DNA from: Coccinella septempunctata
Lineage: Eukaryota > Arthropoda > Insecta > Coleoptera > Coccinellidae
Assembly (NCBI RefSeq): GCF_907165205.1
Contig: NC_058192.1
Span: forward strand, 930,001 to 994,000
Reading direction: 5' to 3'
DNA: 64,000 nt
The notes beneath the pieces are model-generated. The model saw only the letters and a program-made list of their open reading frames with translations. It was not told where the DNA came from and ran no database searches. Positions within the stretch are counted from its first letter, which is position 1. Every line of letters starts with the position of its first letter. A program made the position numbers and the translations under genes. Positions 49,791 to 60,752 of this stretch are shown one piece after another.

Positions 49791-50600
49791 CAAAATTGTA
49801 TAAGTGAAGTAATGAATACGTAGTAATAATTGTACTTTAACAAATCGAAATTTTGACAAAGAATCTCACCTTTTGATTTTTATTTATTGTCTTTTATTTT
49901 CTGGTACTTTGTTCACTATTCTGCTATTATAATTGATGAGAATAAGTATGATATGGTCTTTTGGCTTGAAGATACCTCAGAGATCCACGCATAATCCTAA
50001 TCGTTTTGTTCTGAAAAACTTAACGGTTGAAGTAATACCTCTCATTGCTCCATCGTGCTGAGATAGACATCAAAGACAAAATTACCATGAAATCTCATCG
50101 TAATCATGTTTTTCTCCATGCACAATTTACCATTCAGCATTCGTTGCCTGAGCACAACAAAAGCTCGACGAAAACGCATAAAAATTGAATTACTCTGAAT
50201 TAGGAACAATTAGAATAATTTATATACTGCTAGATTCATAGAAAAGGTACGCTCAGGCGTTTTATGCAATTAAGATTTTTGTTTCCCAGTGTGTTTTATT
50301 TCGTGATTCTAGATCGTAATCATACTAAGTAATATTTGAATACATAATTAGGCAAGAACAATGGAATTGGCCACTCTTGTCTCCTCCAATTAAAATGATA
50401 TTAATTTCTCGAAACCGAATATTAAGTACATGCTCTTGTGTTGAAATTCGTTGAAATCTGTGACAAAAATCATCAGGAGAAAATTAGTATGCAGAGTTGT
50501 GAGTTTTCAAAGTTAGAATTTCGACCCGTTATATAAAAACAAACGGTTTAGTAAGAATTGAGCCCTAAATCATACTGAATCGTTCTGAAACTAGTAATTT
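49791..50600. other. Gene-free stretch
   Basis: AT-rich non-coding sequence without recognisable repeats. Confidence 0.45.
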
Positions 50601-51130
50601 ATAGAAGAAGCCTTTTGAAAATGATCTTTCGCAGAAATTCAGAAATTTCAATACCGTTTGCACCTGTGACAATTAGAAGGACTAATTTCCTATAGTTCCA
50701 CCCTTCGAAATCTGTGTCAAAGGTTCGAAATCCGGCTCGAAGGACCAAGACATTCGTTAACTTCGGACAATATCCGAAATTACAAATAATTAGCTAGCTA
50801 CATGACTCGCCTAAATTTTCACGGTATGCAAACTGAATCGAAATGAAACTATAGGAATACCTACTTATCTGTAGAACCTTCAGGAAGTTATATTTTACAA
50901 AATTTCAAAAATTTCAATCCCGTTTGCACCAGCGAACGGATGAGAGGAATAAACCTTCGAAATCCGGCTCGAAGGAGTCGAAGGACCAAAAATGATCTTT
51001 CACAAAAATCCTGATATTTCAATCCCGTTCATACCAGCGAAACGAGTATAGGACCGATCTCCCAGTTCCACCCCTCGAAATCCGGCTCGAAGGACCAAAA
51101 AACGCTAATCTCGTTAACCTCGACCAAATA
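50601..51130. repeat. Locally repeated block upstream of a putative promoter
   Basis: The word GAAATCCGGCTCGAAGGA occurs at about 50728, 50958 and 51078. TTTCAAT-A/C-CCGTT plus ACC recurs near 50645, 50912 and 51014, and AATGATCTTTC near 50618 and 50989. The repeated modules are irregularly spaced, in one orientation, and GC-richer than their surroundings. This looks like a local duplication rather than a dispersed transposon, since I find no copy elsewhere in the window. Confidence 0.6.
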
Positions 51131-51451
51131 TCATTTACAAATAATTAGCTTCCATATTAGCCTCTCGTCATAATCGCCAGTTCCCATTATTTTAATCAAG
51201 TCATCCGTTGCCGCCTCGACACCCCATTGGTCCTCGTAGCAAAAATGGGCGGATCCATTGGCGTGCATTGGTCCAGAGCCCCTAATAGCAAAAGTCTCGG
51301 CCGTCGCTACTGCACGACAGACAGTTGGTAGAGTGTAGTTCGTTGTATAGCAAGTGTCTGTTGCTACCCATACCTGAGTTATATAGTGTTACCTCCGGTC
51401 GTTCCAACTGTTTTTGTTTGTTCGTCGTTTTTTATTCACTTGCGGCCCTGG
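51131..51451 (+). promoter_or_regulatory. Putative promoter and non-coding first exon
   Basis: CpG-containing, non-repetitive sequence (GTCTCGGCCGTCGCTACTGC, GACAGACAGTTGG). It runs into TTCACTTGCGGCCCTGG and a strong donor, GG|GTGAGTGATACG, immediately after 51451. Absence of an open frame with a start suggests a 5' UTR exon of a plus-strand transcript, either a further gene to the right or an alternative start. A start site near the CAGT at about 51333 is possible. This rests on composition and one splice consensus only. Confidence 0.28.
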
Positions 51452-52634
51452 GTGAGTGATACGAGTGTTTTAGTAGGATAAGTGACAGATTGTGATGATT
51501 ATTAAGGGATCGTTATGCAAGTACCAATAAATCCTTCTGGCTAGACGGCCACGTGAAATAGTATCTGGTAGATAATTGATAGCGGCTAGGCGTATGGGTT
51601 GATTTGGTGTACGATTGATATTCGGATGGCTTATTATGGCCTTTAGGGAGTCAATTGCGGCCTTAGTTTGACATGTAGAAATATTTCGCAGGCTTTAGAG
51701 TTTAAGATGTGCCCAGTATACAGGGGCTGCAGGCAGTAGGCTTCGTTTTCTATATAATAGACCGTAAACATCAGTTTTAAAGAATTTTTTTTAGTTTCTA
51801 TCTATGCAATAGTCGTCGGAGTTTTGGATTTTTATTCTCCAACTGAGATTGAATATTTGGCACTATACCATAAAATCTAAAATCGCAGCTTTTAAATTTT
51901 ATCTGATGGGCACACTTCTCTATAGAACAATATCGTTGACAAGCTGATATGATTTAGATTTCTGAAAATATACCCCATATGGTATTAGTAGGAGTAGAAA
52001 TAGTACAAATGTTTTAGTACCTTTAGTGAATTCATAAAAATATATCATAATAAAGCTAGTAATAATTCAGGAAATATTCTTATCAACAACAATTACATTA
52101 TATCGATTTGCTTCTATCTTCCAAATCTGCGACAAATGAAGTAAAATTCTAGGAATAAAAATTTTGTACCAGAAAAAAAGTTGAAATACCTAATACACCT
52201 ACCCTAATCACATGATTTTTGCTACAAGGGATGAATTTATCATAAATCAATACAAGTATGTCGTTGTTACCTGGTACCTTATCATCCTATATTTGAGAAT
52301 ATCGAGAGGTATCATCTTCATCAACCTGAAGATGCTATTGGGCCGAAACACATGTATCTAGTGGTATCATCAAACCCGTTGGAGCCATAATCATACACCT
52401 ACCTCAAAGATATTACATACCTTTACTTATTATGTGCGAGAGAAAAGTACAAATATAAATAAGGTATAATAAAATAACAAAAATAACATATAAATAAAAG
52501 TTCCAATTCAAACTCCCGATCAAGCAGAATACTTTCAACGCTTTTGTCTTTACGTCAAGCATTTTCCTTTGCTATTCATAGATTTTTTTTATCTGAGTAT
52601 TATATTTTTTTCCTTGCTGTTGCTTCAAAAATTG
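51452..52634. other. Gene-free stretch
   Basis: AT-rich. Contains ATCATCTTCATCAACCTGAA near 52310 in otherwise unremarkable sequence. No gene is supported. Confidence 0.45.
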
Positions 52635-52707
52635 CATCCCTGGCGGGGATCGAACCCACGACCTTTGGATTAGAAGTCCAACGCGCTATCCTCTGCGCCA
52701 CAGGGAC
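52635..52707 (-). tRNA. tRNA-Arg (anticodon UCU)
   Basis: The minus strand folds as a canonical 73-base tRNA. The acceptor stem is GTCCCTG with CAGGGAT (a G-U pair at 1-72); the D arm is GGCGCAGAGGATAGCGC. The anticodon arm TTGGA-CTTCTAA-TCCAA gives anticodon TCT. The T arm has GTGGGTTCGATCCCCGC. The discriminator is G. There is no intron. A T-run (CAATTTTTG) directly follows, a standard RNA polymerase III terminator. It reads AGA codons. Confidence 0.97.
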
Positions 52708-53740
52708 GTTATCTAAATACTTATCAGGTAAATTCGCAGTGCAAAATTTCGAAAACTCAAATTTCTGCCATTTTCTTGAAATATAATGTTCAAAAATATT
52801 ATATTTCGATGTGATCCACATCAATTTCGAACAATAACAAACATCCCACCTTATATTCAGCACACAGGTGGACCAAACCATTGAGGATACTTATATCATT
52901 AGTATTGTTAGTATAGACAAAAAAAAATGCGCTGACCATGAATCTCCTCCATTGCCTGGTTCAATATCCCACTAATTGCTCAATCGGAAAGTCTGGTATC
53001 GGTTGTCTATTCCTAGAAGTCTAACTATGATTGTCTTGTGGTCACAACTGATGGATTTAATTAGGATTTTGTGGAAATCCGTTCGTCACTTATCCTAGCG
53101 AGTAACCGCAGCCAGCAGGTGAAATGAAATATGCTCTGATTCACCAAATTACCGTTCGTATCTGCCCATAATTTGTATCAACTGAGGCGAGTGAAAAAGA
53201 TCCAAGTATCAAGGGCTACATGTAGATTTTGATCGAGAAAGATGCAGTTCATAAGTATAGTTCCATTAATACCTTTTGTATTATTTTATTCAAGGATTGT
53301 TGTTAGCAGAAAACGAAAATTTTCTTCGAGTCTCTGCTAAGATTCTGTATTTTGCTTCAATATCATATTCCTATCTTTATAAAGCACGTAAAAAAAGAGA
53401 CACTAATAAAATATACCTATTCGTTTTGAAATTCAGTCTGACACTAATGAGTTCTTAATAAAAACCATACCAAAGATAAAAGTACAAAGATAACAAGCTT
53501 AAAAAGATCAGAGGAGAATTTTTTTTATGAAAGACCCTTCAAATTGTTTCTCAACTATCCACCTATATTTCCTGTATTAGTATCAATTAAAGAAATGTTT
53601 TTTCTTTCAGTGAAATATTTTCCTAAATCATTTTATGGATTCTTGATGAAAACATCCACTCCAAATCCCATAAATCGTTTTCTAGAAAGCACAATTTGTC
53701 TTCGTATGGAGGGAAAATTAATTGTTTAATTGATTTTTAT
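52708..53740. other. Gene-free stretch
   Basis: Non-coding, AT-rich. The short frames at 53276 and 53544 lack domain or splice support. Confidence 0.45.
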
Positions 53741-54560
53741 GGATATGATTCCGTCGTTTATTCCTATGATGACATTATGGTCTGGAAAAAGATAAATTTT
53801 ATGCTTCTCTGAAAATTGCCAGAGTAATGCGCGACAATGACAGTTTTTATGGCCGCGGTAATTGCCGTAAGAGTTGATTTTATTCGATTCCGAGAAGCGA
53901 GCAAGAAGTGTTTCGACAAAACAATGCCATTAGTACCGTACGATGTGGAAATATTTTTATCAATCTCGCTGAACGATCCGGGAAAAAAATGGCATCGCCA
54001 TATGTTGGCAACATTGTTCAAATTTCACCGGACGATTTTCAAGAACCATTACCTCAGTTCCAGCTATCGGGCATCGATCAGAGCTTATTGGTCGGGCGAA
54101 TTTATGGGACATTCGCCAATTTATGGTCGCCGTACGTCATTAGACATAAATAATCGGGCTTAATTTATTTCCTTACGAACCGCATCGGAATACTTGAGAT
54201 TGAGCACCGGGATAAAACGCATCTAGAAATGGTTCGGCATCATTTTTCCGCAGAGGAATAATGATTAAGTCATTACGAGATCATCCATTAATTTGTTCGG
54301 ACGAGAGCTGGAACAACGAGCTCAGGGTTGCCAACTTGAAAATCAGTTTCTCGGAACCTCGACTCCGTCTAATTGGTAGCTGGATCGGAACTTTGAAGTA
54401 GCGGAATTAGTGGTGAATGATGTCCTTTTTTGTCCACTTTCGTCTCGCGGACAATGCGTCAGCGTTGCCATTCTAGAATCTCAGAAATTCTACCTTGTCG
54501 TCATCGGGGACATCTTTAGCTAATTGGCGCATCTTCGTTCGACGTGTTGGGTTTGAGGTA
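53741..54560. promoter_or_regulatory. Non-repetitive island, candidate enhancer
   Basis: Sequence of balanced composition with CpGs and many homeodomain-type cores: ATGGCCGCGGTAATTGCCG, GTCATTAGACATAAATAATC, AATGATTAAGTCATTACGAG, TCTTTAGCTAATTGGCGC. Frames of 108 and 81 codons overlap here but use different phases and show no domain. Its uniqueness within a transposon-rich stretch suggests constraint; only a comparison with related species could show it. Confidence 0.28.
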
Positions 54561-54946
54561 AAAGTGCGTGGAAATGGTGGCAGAAGGGTTCATTCATGCT
54601 GGGTTTTCTCAGGAAATTTACAGAAATTTATATAAAAACGAATTCACCAATACATGAACTTTACCTGCACTTGTGTGCCCTATGAAAGTCTTTAGGAAAT
54701 CTAAAGAGTGTTTTTCTCTGGTTTTCCCCCTTCCCCAAAGAACTCTTTCTTGTAGGTGCATTTTCCCATGTACCTACCACATAAAGGTTTTGGTCCAGCA
54801 AAGCAACTGGCGTTTTTACTAGTGTACTGGTCTTTTCATTTCCTTTGATTACGGTGAACCCAAATAAGAAATACCTTGTTTTTCTTGACTATTTTGTTGA
54901 GTTATCTCTGGCACCCCCATATCAGCTTTGAGTCCAGAGATAGCTA
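54561..54946. other. Spacer
   Basis: Non-coding; nothing is recognised. Confidence 0.45.
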
Positions 54947-55538
54947 TACTCCATTCACTTTTATTTTAGCACTTGGTTGGCCATGGAAATTTGATACATT
55001 TCACTCTGTATAGTTATCAATTTTTGGGAACTCATTCTACGATGACATTCATCGAAAATCCTGTAGTAAACTTTTCGCATGAATTCACTCAAACATAAAA
55101 TTCTCAAATGGCACCACTTTTTTGGGTCTCCCAATAAAAGGAAGTTCTTTGTCATCTTCTTCATTCACAATCTTTCTGATTGTGGAAATATTCAGCTGAA
55201 ATATAAGTCGTTTAGACTCAGATGGAACATTAGATACATAAATTCTCTTACATTCAATATGCTCTCTACCGTCAGACGTATTGTGGATTTTAGAATATCA
55301 GGGTATAACTATTTGAATGAGCGGACCTGAATTCTAAATGGCACTTTCTGAAACCCTGTCTCTTTTTTCAATCACTTTCGGCATTTTCGTAATAAAAATT
55401 GATATTAGTTGTGGCAACGGCGTTATGACATCAACGACATTTCATGAGTGCAATCCTTACTCCGTTCTAGTTACAAACAGTACAAACACTTGAGAAAATT
55501 ATGGCCAACCGACTGCTAAAATAAATGTGAATACAGTA
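54947..55538. mobile_element. TA-flanked 1.2-kb transposon family, copy B (internally deleted)
   Basis: A 592-base copy with both 40-base ends: TACTCCATTCACTTTTATTT on the left, and GGCCAACCGACTGCTAAAAT leading to ACAGTA on the right. TA lies on each side (54945-54946 and 55539-55540). Relative to copy C it lacks about 600 bases after 55014. Near the right end the minus strand reads MPKVIEKRDRVSESAI then stop. Further in it reads ISTIRKIVNEEDDKELPF followed by GRPKKV, reminiscent of the helix-turn-helix and linker of IS630/mariner-superfamily transposases; this reading is tentative. Confidence 0.88.
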
Positions 55539-57509
55539 TATGTTTCATCCTTGACAGTTTCCAGGTGTTGACTGCACATCATTCGATTGCTCGAGTGCCA
55601 ATTACTATCTTGGGTTTTGAGTCGTCTACGTACCATTTATAGTATTTGCTTTGAGATTGGGGTAGTGTGTTCCCTTTGACATTTTTCACCTTTCAAAAAC
55701 ACCCTGTTGAAGTTCTTCTCAATCCTTTTTTGGTCACAACACACCTAGGTAGGTTAGCTGATGCTATGTACCTAATTTTAAAGAGTACCCTGACTTTCAA
55801 TTCTCTTTTTTCTTTCTCTGAAGATGATCTCTATGATCTCTACCAATCATAAGATAGAGGTGAGATCTTCAATGATCTGAAGTGCAATTCTTGGGGACGT
55901 TTTCATAGCTCCAGTGACTGAGCTGACACTTCAAAACATTGTCGTGTTGTTGGTCTATCATCGATCAAATCCATTGGTTGATTTGATAATGAAATTTTTT
56001 ACCGCAGTTAAAAGATCCCATTTATGTAATGCCGAGCTGAACTTGATGTGAAATGGCTGTCCTTTTAACACATAAATAGAAGGGTGTATGGCAATCCCCT
56101 TCACCAGCTGTTGTTACGAATAAATTCAGCGACAACCCACTACCAAGAACCCACATTTGTTTGTAAAGTGCATAAACCCTATCTTAATTAATACAGGCAT
56201 TCCGTGGATTCCCCGTCGATTACCTATTTCGAAGACCAACGGTTTTTCTATTTCCCAGTTTAATTAGTATGAGTTATTACAATGTAAGCCCCAATATAAT
56301 AGCGATAGCGTAATGAGTGAATGTAATTAACAGTTGTTGTTTAAGTAGATGTAGGTACTCAATAAGTCATTTTATTTCTTCGATGTGAAATGCTTTATCG
56401 GCGGTATATAATTCGAATTCCATGCCACTGGAGCGGTAATGGAAACGTTCATCATTCCTCCCGCTGGATGTCCAGACTTATATACAGGGGGTCACCGAAA
56501 CGAAGACAACAATTTATTAGCAAAAATTGTCCAGATGACGCATACATTTTGTAATAACTTGAAAGGGGAAAAGGGAACTTGTATTTCTTTCAATTTTTGA
56601 AATTGGTCTCTAGACATTGTCAAGAAACCAGGCCGAGACCGTTCATACTTTATTGAGTGCGGAAAAACCTGTGAAATTTTTTGCAACACGCGGTTGTATT
56701 CCTTTGAAAGGCGTATTTTTTTTTCTAAAGCACACTACCATATACGGCCAGTCCGGGCTCTATATTCTCGTCTAGAAATCATCTACGAACACCACGTGAA
56801 GTCCTTTTTTCCCACTTCGAATTCCTCGTACGCGGAGAAAATTGCCGGTTTGCCGATCCCAATTAAATAATCAAAGAGGTGAAAATCAATCCTTCCTTTT
56901 ATGGACGCGTACGAACGAACGTAAGAATTCGTGCAACAATTAAAATCGACGAACTTCAAATTGCCAGTCCGCTCTCGAATGATATCTTCGTAATTCAATT
57001 ATTTTCAACATCGAGAAGCTATTTCTCCACACATATAATGAAACAAATTACGCGGAGAGAAGAAGCTGTTACACGGAAATATTCGCAGTATGCTCAGCAA
57101 GAACTCGGACTCTGCCTTTGTGTCTTTATTTGCCGAAGCATCCGACAATTAGTTTATTTACTCGGCTTAATGTTGACTAATGTTGCCTGGCGCATATTTT
57201 CGGAGGATTTTCTTGTGGAGGTATTCGTTTTAGATGAAAAACTTCAGCGGGAGCTGGTTCCGACATGGCTCTTCGGACTAGATCTCCTCATGCCAGTAAA
57301 TTCATCTAAGAACGCAGACATTTCCACAGAATAGTTACTTATTGCTGTAAAAACAGAAGATGTAAAATTTTTTAGATACATTTGTCTTAGGGATAGGTGA
57401 ATGTACTTATTCCATCAAAATTGGAGAAAAATCCAGCCATAGGAAAAAACGAAAAAATTAATAGTGCCATATGCGCTCAGACAAACGTCCTGACATACCT
57501 AGTCCTATA
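55539..57509. other. Gene-free stretch with TAAT-containing unique DNA
   Basis: About 2 kb. The frame of 151 codons at 56879-57334 has no domain and starts within sequence rich in CpG-like words (GGACGCGTACGAACGAACG). At 56483 TA|CAGGGGGTCACC looks like the outer end of another CAGGG-type repeat, but I found no partner end. Confidence 0.4.
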
Positions 57510-58564
57510 TGAGGATTATATTGAAAAATTCTTAGCCTTCCATAGAACCGAACAAAATTTCAATGTCAGAATATTTCATTACTCAACATATTCTCCTCTT
57601 AATTGGATCATTTGTTACAGTGAACCTGCAACATCTCTATACCTTTCAAAAAAATGTTTCTTCTTGCTCTGCAAACCAGACCTCCACAGCTTTTATTACC
57701 TCCTCGTCAGAAGAAAATTTACGACCTTTTTACCTTTTTTTCAGTTGAGGAAAGAGATGATAGTTAGATGGAACCAAATCTGGTGAATAAGGGGGGTGTT
57801 CTAGTTATTCAAACCTTGAATCACGAATTTTTTGCATGTCATCATGAGATTTGTGTGTAGGGGCGTTGTCCTGCAAAAACAAAAGACCTTTAGATAGCTT
57901 TCCGCGTCTTTTCTCTTTAATTCCTCAATTCGGTTCAAGAAGTCTACATCGTTTTCAAATCGAGCACAGATCGAACGCGATGCTTCTACCCTTGCACGCT
58001 TTTGGTCAACATTGAAACATTTGGAGATCCATTTTGCAGCAATTCTTCTCATGTCCACATTGACGTGAACTATATGATGAACGCGTTCGTATGAAATATT
58101 CAGTGTTTCAGATATCCATTTTAGCCCAATTCGACGGTCTGATAAAATCTTGTCATGAACTGCATCGATATTTTTGGGGACTGACACAGAAACTGGCCTT
58201 CTCGATCGGTCATCATCTTCAATGAAAAATTTACCTCTTTTGAAGCTTGCAGTCCAATTTTTCACGGTCGCATACGAAGGACATTGATCATCAAGTGTAT
58301 TAAGCATATCTTTGTAAATCTGCTTATCTCTTAACCCTTTTAAATACAGGTACTTGATGATGGCTCGATACTCCAATTTTTCGATTTTCACAATTTCGGT
58401 GGACATCTTCTTTCTTTTAATTTATTACGTAACTCTGGTTTACTTTTTTGACCTCAAACTTCACCCTGACACTTCTAATGAGTTATTGTTCGTTGCTATG
58501 GTAACGCAATATTTTTTTTAAGCAGGGAATTGGCCTAGGCTAACTTGATATCAATACATCCTCG
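57510..58564 (-). mobile_element. mariner transposon copy M3, internally deleted, DNA-binding half intact
   Basis: A 1,055-base copy with both inverted ends (TGAGGATTATATTGAAAAAT on the left, ACATCCTCG on the right) and TA on both sides. It belongs to the same family as M1 and M2. It carries one uninterrupted reading frame for the N-terminal half of the transposase, described separately. The right (3') part retains TPPLIHQ-type remnants of the catalytic region only in broken frames. Confidence 0.93.
57801..58406 (-). pseudogene. mariner transposase, DNA-binding domain only (201 codons)
   Basis: It starts at the family Met (MSTEIVKIEKLEYRAIIKYL). The frame runs through the first helix-turn-helix (QIYKDMLNTLDDQCPSYATV), FIEDDDRSRRPVSVSVPKNI and the second helix-turn-helix (RIGLKWISETLNISYERVHH) to NDVDFLNRI. 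There about 100 residues, including the DETW catalytic block, are deleted. The join to EELKRKDAESYLKVFCF puts the remaining sequence out of frame, giving a stop after VIQGLNN. The product would keep DNA-binding but have no catalytic residues. It is annotated as a deletion derivative; whether it is expressed is unknown. Confidence 0.85.
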
Positions 58565-59354
58565 TATTTGTGTTGGTGGCTGTCTGTACCATCAATCAAA
58601 CGAGCTACTGTCTCTTAGGGCTTCATAATAAGGCTCGCATTCAGATCCCAATTTATGGCTTATTCCTTACCTTAGACAAATCACGAGGTGATGTATTTTT
58701 CCTGGAAAATGGATCGGGTTTAATCTATATTATACCAAATGTGGGGGCACTTTCGAGGCCGTGCGATTATAAGGCCGTAAAACTAAAAGCGATGTAGAGA
58801 CGTAGAGTCGCGATGTTATATTGTTCCCGAGCTTGTTCGATACGTGCACTTAGCATATCTAAGTTCTTCTTGACTAATGGAGTCTTTATCTTTCCGCTCT
58901 GCCTCGAGACAAAGCCTATTTCCAGCCCCGACTCCCTAATATTGTGTCCGAGGTGACCGCTTATCTGTCTTTCTTTAATTACAAACGTTTTATTTCTGGA
59001 TTCTTGTAATATTCGATCGTTTATCTCCGGATCGTGAATTCCAGAAGGTCGGAATGCGGGGGTATCTGGATTTTGGAATTTTTCGAGTTTTTTCGGCAGG
59101 GAAAAAATTTGAGGTATTCCCGAACATCTCGAACTCGGTTTTCTCGTTTCTAACCCGAATTTGAATACAAATTTCGCACGTGATATTAGTTTGTAATCGA
59201 ATTGGCCGGAAAACCCTAGAAAGCTTGATCAACAAACACAGATTTGTGCCATAGCGGTATTTCGCTTATTTGCACATACATTTAGTAGAAAAAATACTGG
59301 AGCATGTCATAGATCGCGTTCTTGGAAATCTATGAGCTCTTTATTATGCCTACA
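58565..59354. other. Gene-free stretch
   Basis: Non-coding. A CpG-containing part lies near 58740-59060. No gene or repeat is recognised. Confidence 0.45.
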
Positions 59355-59424
59355 TACAGGGTGAGTCTCTGACTCGAACAAATATTTCAATAGTAGATTC
59401 TTGAGGTCAAAAGAAACACTTTTT
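59355..59424. repeat. Foldback repeat family, fragment (copy 4)
   Basis: TA|CAGGGTGAGTC, ACAAATATTTCAATAGTAGA and TTGAGGTCAAAAGAAACACT match the left arm of the foldback family. It ends abruptly at the truncated left edge of a Tc1-like element. Confidence 0.75.
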
Positions 59425-60752
59425 TCAATTTTCAAAATACTGAAATGCTGATAAGTGACTTAATACTTGGTATTTCCACCCCTTGCGTTAATTACAGCGC
59501 GGCAACGACGGTTCATACTCAAAATGAGTGATCTTAAAATGTTCTGATCTAATCCTTCCCAGATTTCTCCGAGTTGGATTCCTAAGTCATTAAGAGTAGC
59601 TGGATGATTTTGTGAACTTCTCAGCCTTCTATAGAGGTTGTCCCAAACCTGCTCAATCGGATTGAGATCTGGACTTCTTGCGGGCCATTCCATTCGAGAG
59701 ACTTCAACCTCTTCAAGGTGCTCCTGAACGATGCGCGCACGATGGGGTCTGGCAGTATCGTCCATAAAAATGAAATTTTCACCAATGTAAGGGGCAAATG
59801 GCACTACATGCTCTTCAAGAATGTTCCTTATATACTTATCAGCATTCATAGCTCCATTATCAATGACCACTAGGTCTGTGCGAGCAATCAAAGATATTCC
59901 ACCCCATACCATAATTGATCCTCCCCCAAAACCAGTAGTATTCAGGAAATTGCACTGAGCATATCTTTCATGTGGACGTCTGTATACAAGGGAACGTCGT
60001 TCACAATGGTAGAGGCAGAATCTAGACTCATCTGTGAAGAGAACTCTTTCCCAATCGGCCTCTTCCCAATGGATATGCTCTCTCGCAAAATCCAAACGCG
60101 CCCTTCGATGGGCTGGGGTAAGAGCTGGGCCTCTTGCCGCGACACGAGGCCTTAAATCATATTCTCTAAGGCGATTTCTTATTGTTTGAGTGCTAATTTG
60201 CACCTCACGAGTTTGCTCAAGCTGAATTTGAAGGAGGCGAGTGGTTGCAAACCGTTGTCTCAACGAAGAAACTCTCAAGTAACGTTCTTGAATGGCAGTT
60301 GTTACCCGTGGTGTACCCTGTCCTGGTCTTCGGACAATCATACCTGTCTCCCTGCAACATTCTGGACACACTTGTATGGGAAACTCCAAACCTTTCTGCA
60401 ATTCTTGTGTATGTCCACCCTTCTTCTCGCAAAACTACCGCTTGGGCACATTCCTCTTGGGTCAAATTGCGTGTTTCTCGATCGAGTGTAGAAAATCAAA
60501 CGAAAGAAAAACTATTGATCACTAGAATTGATTGAAAACAACTGATTTTAGAATAGAGCCAATACATTCAAAATCTGATAATATAATCTTTTTTTATTCC
60601 TGCTGGGAAAAAACATCTGTATTGAAGAAAACCGTTGAAAGTGTATAACATATGCATGCTTAATTCTGATAAAAATAATAATCATTGAGAACACCTTCAG
60701 TTGTAGAATAAATTTGAGATTTCCATAATATGCGTTATTTTTTTGCGCAGTG
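59425..60752 (-). mobile_element. Tc1-like transposon, copy 2 (left end missing)
   Basis: Similar to the copy at 33150-34650 along its length. The right inverted end (TTTTTTTGCGCAGTG, ending at 60752, then TA) is present. The left inverted end and about 150 neighbouring bases are absent: similarity begins at CAATTTTCAAAATACTGAAA next to the foldback fragment. It encodes the better preserved transposase. Confidence 0.9.
59460..60465 (-). pseudogene. Tc1-like transposase, one N-terminal lesion, catalytic core intact
   Basis: One frame of 313 codons (60401-59460) covers the second helix-turn-helix and the whole catalytic domain. First Asp in LFTDESRFCLYHCERRSL, second Asp in FIFMDDTARPHRA, Glu in ARSPDLNPIEQVWDNLYRRL, ending NARGGNTKY: the Tc1 DD34E order with all three acidic residues in place. 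The first helix-turn-helix (EEGWTYTRIAERFGVSHTSV) lies in a different frame upstream (60465-60330). A deletion of about 13 bases near the CCREAT-like junction around 60355 causes the shift. Compared with copy 1 it has an extra RRPHERYAQCNFLN segment, so copy 1 lost it or this copy gained it. Confidence 0.9.

Noticed and set aside
53837..54163. 108-codon frame in a unique island
   Set aside because: Two overlapping frames in different phases are both open here and neither shows a domain; the composition is better explained as non-coding unique DNA.
56879..57334. 151-codon frame
   Set aside because: Long by chance standards but without domain, splice context or coding-like residue pattern; it ends just before a mariner copy.
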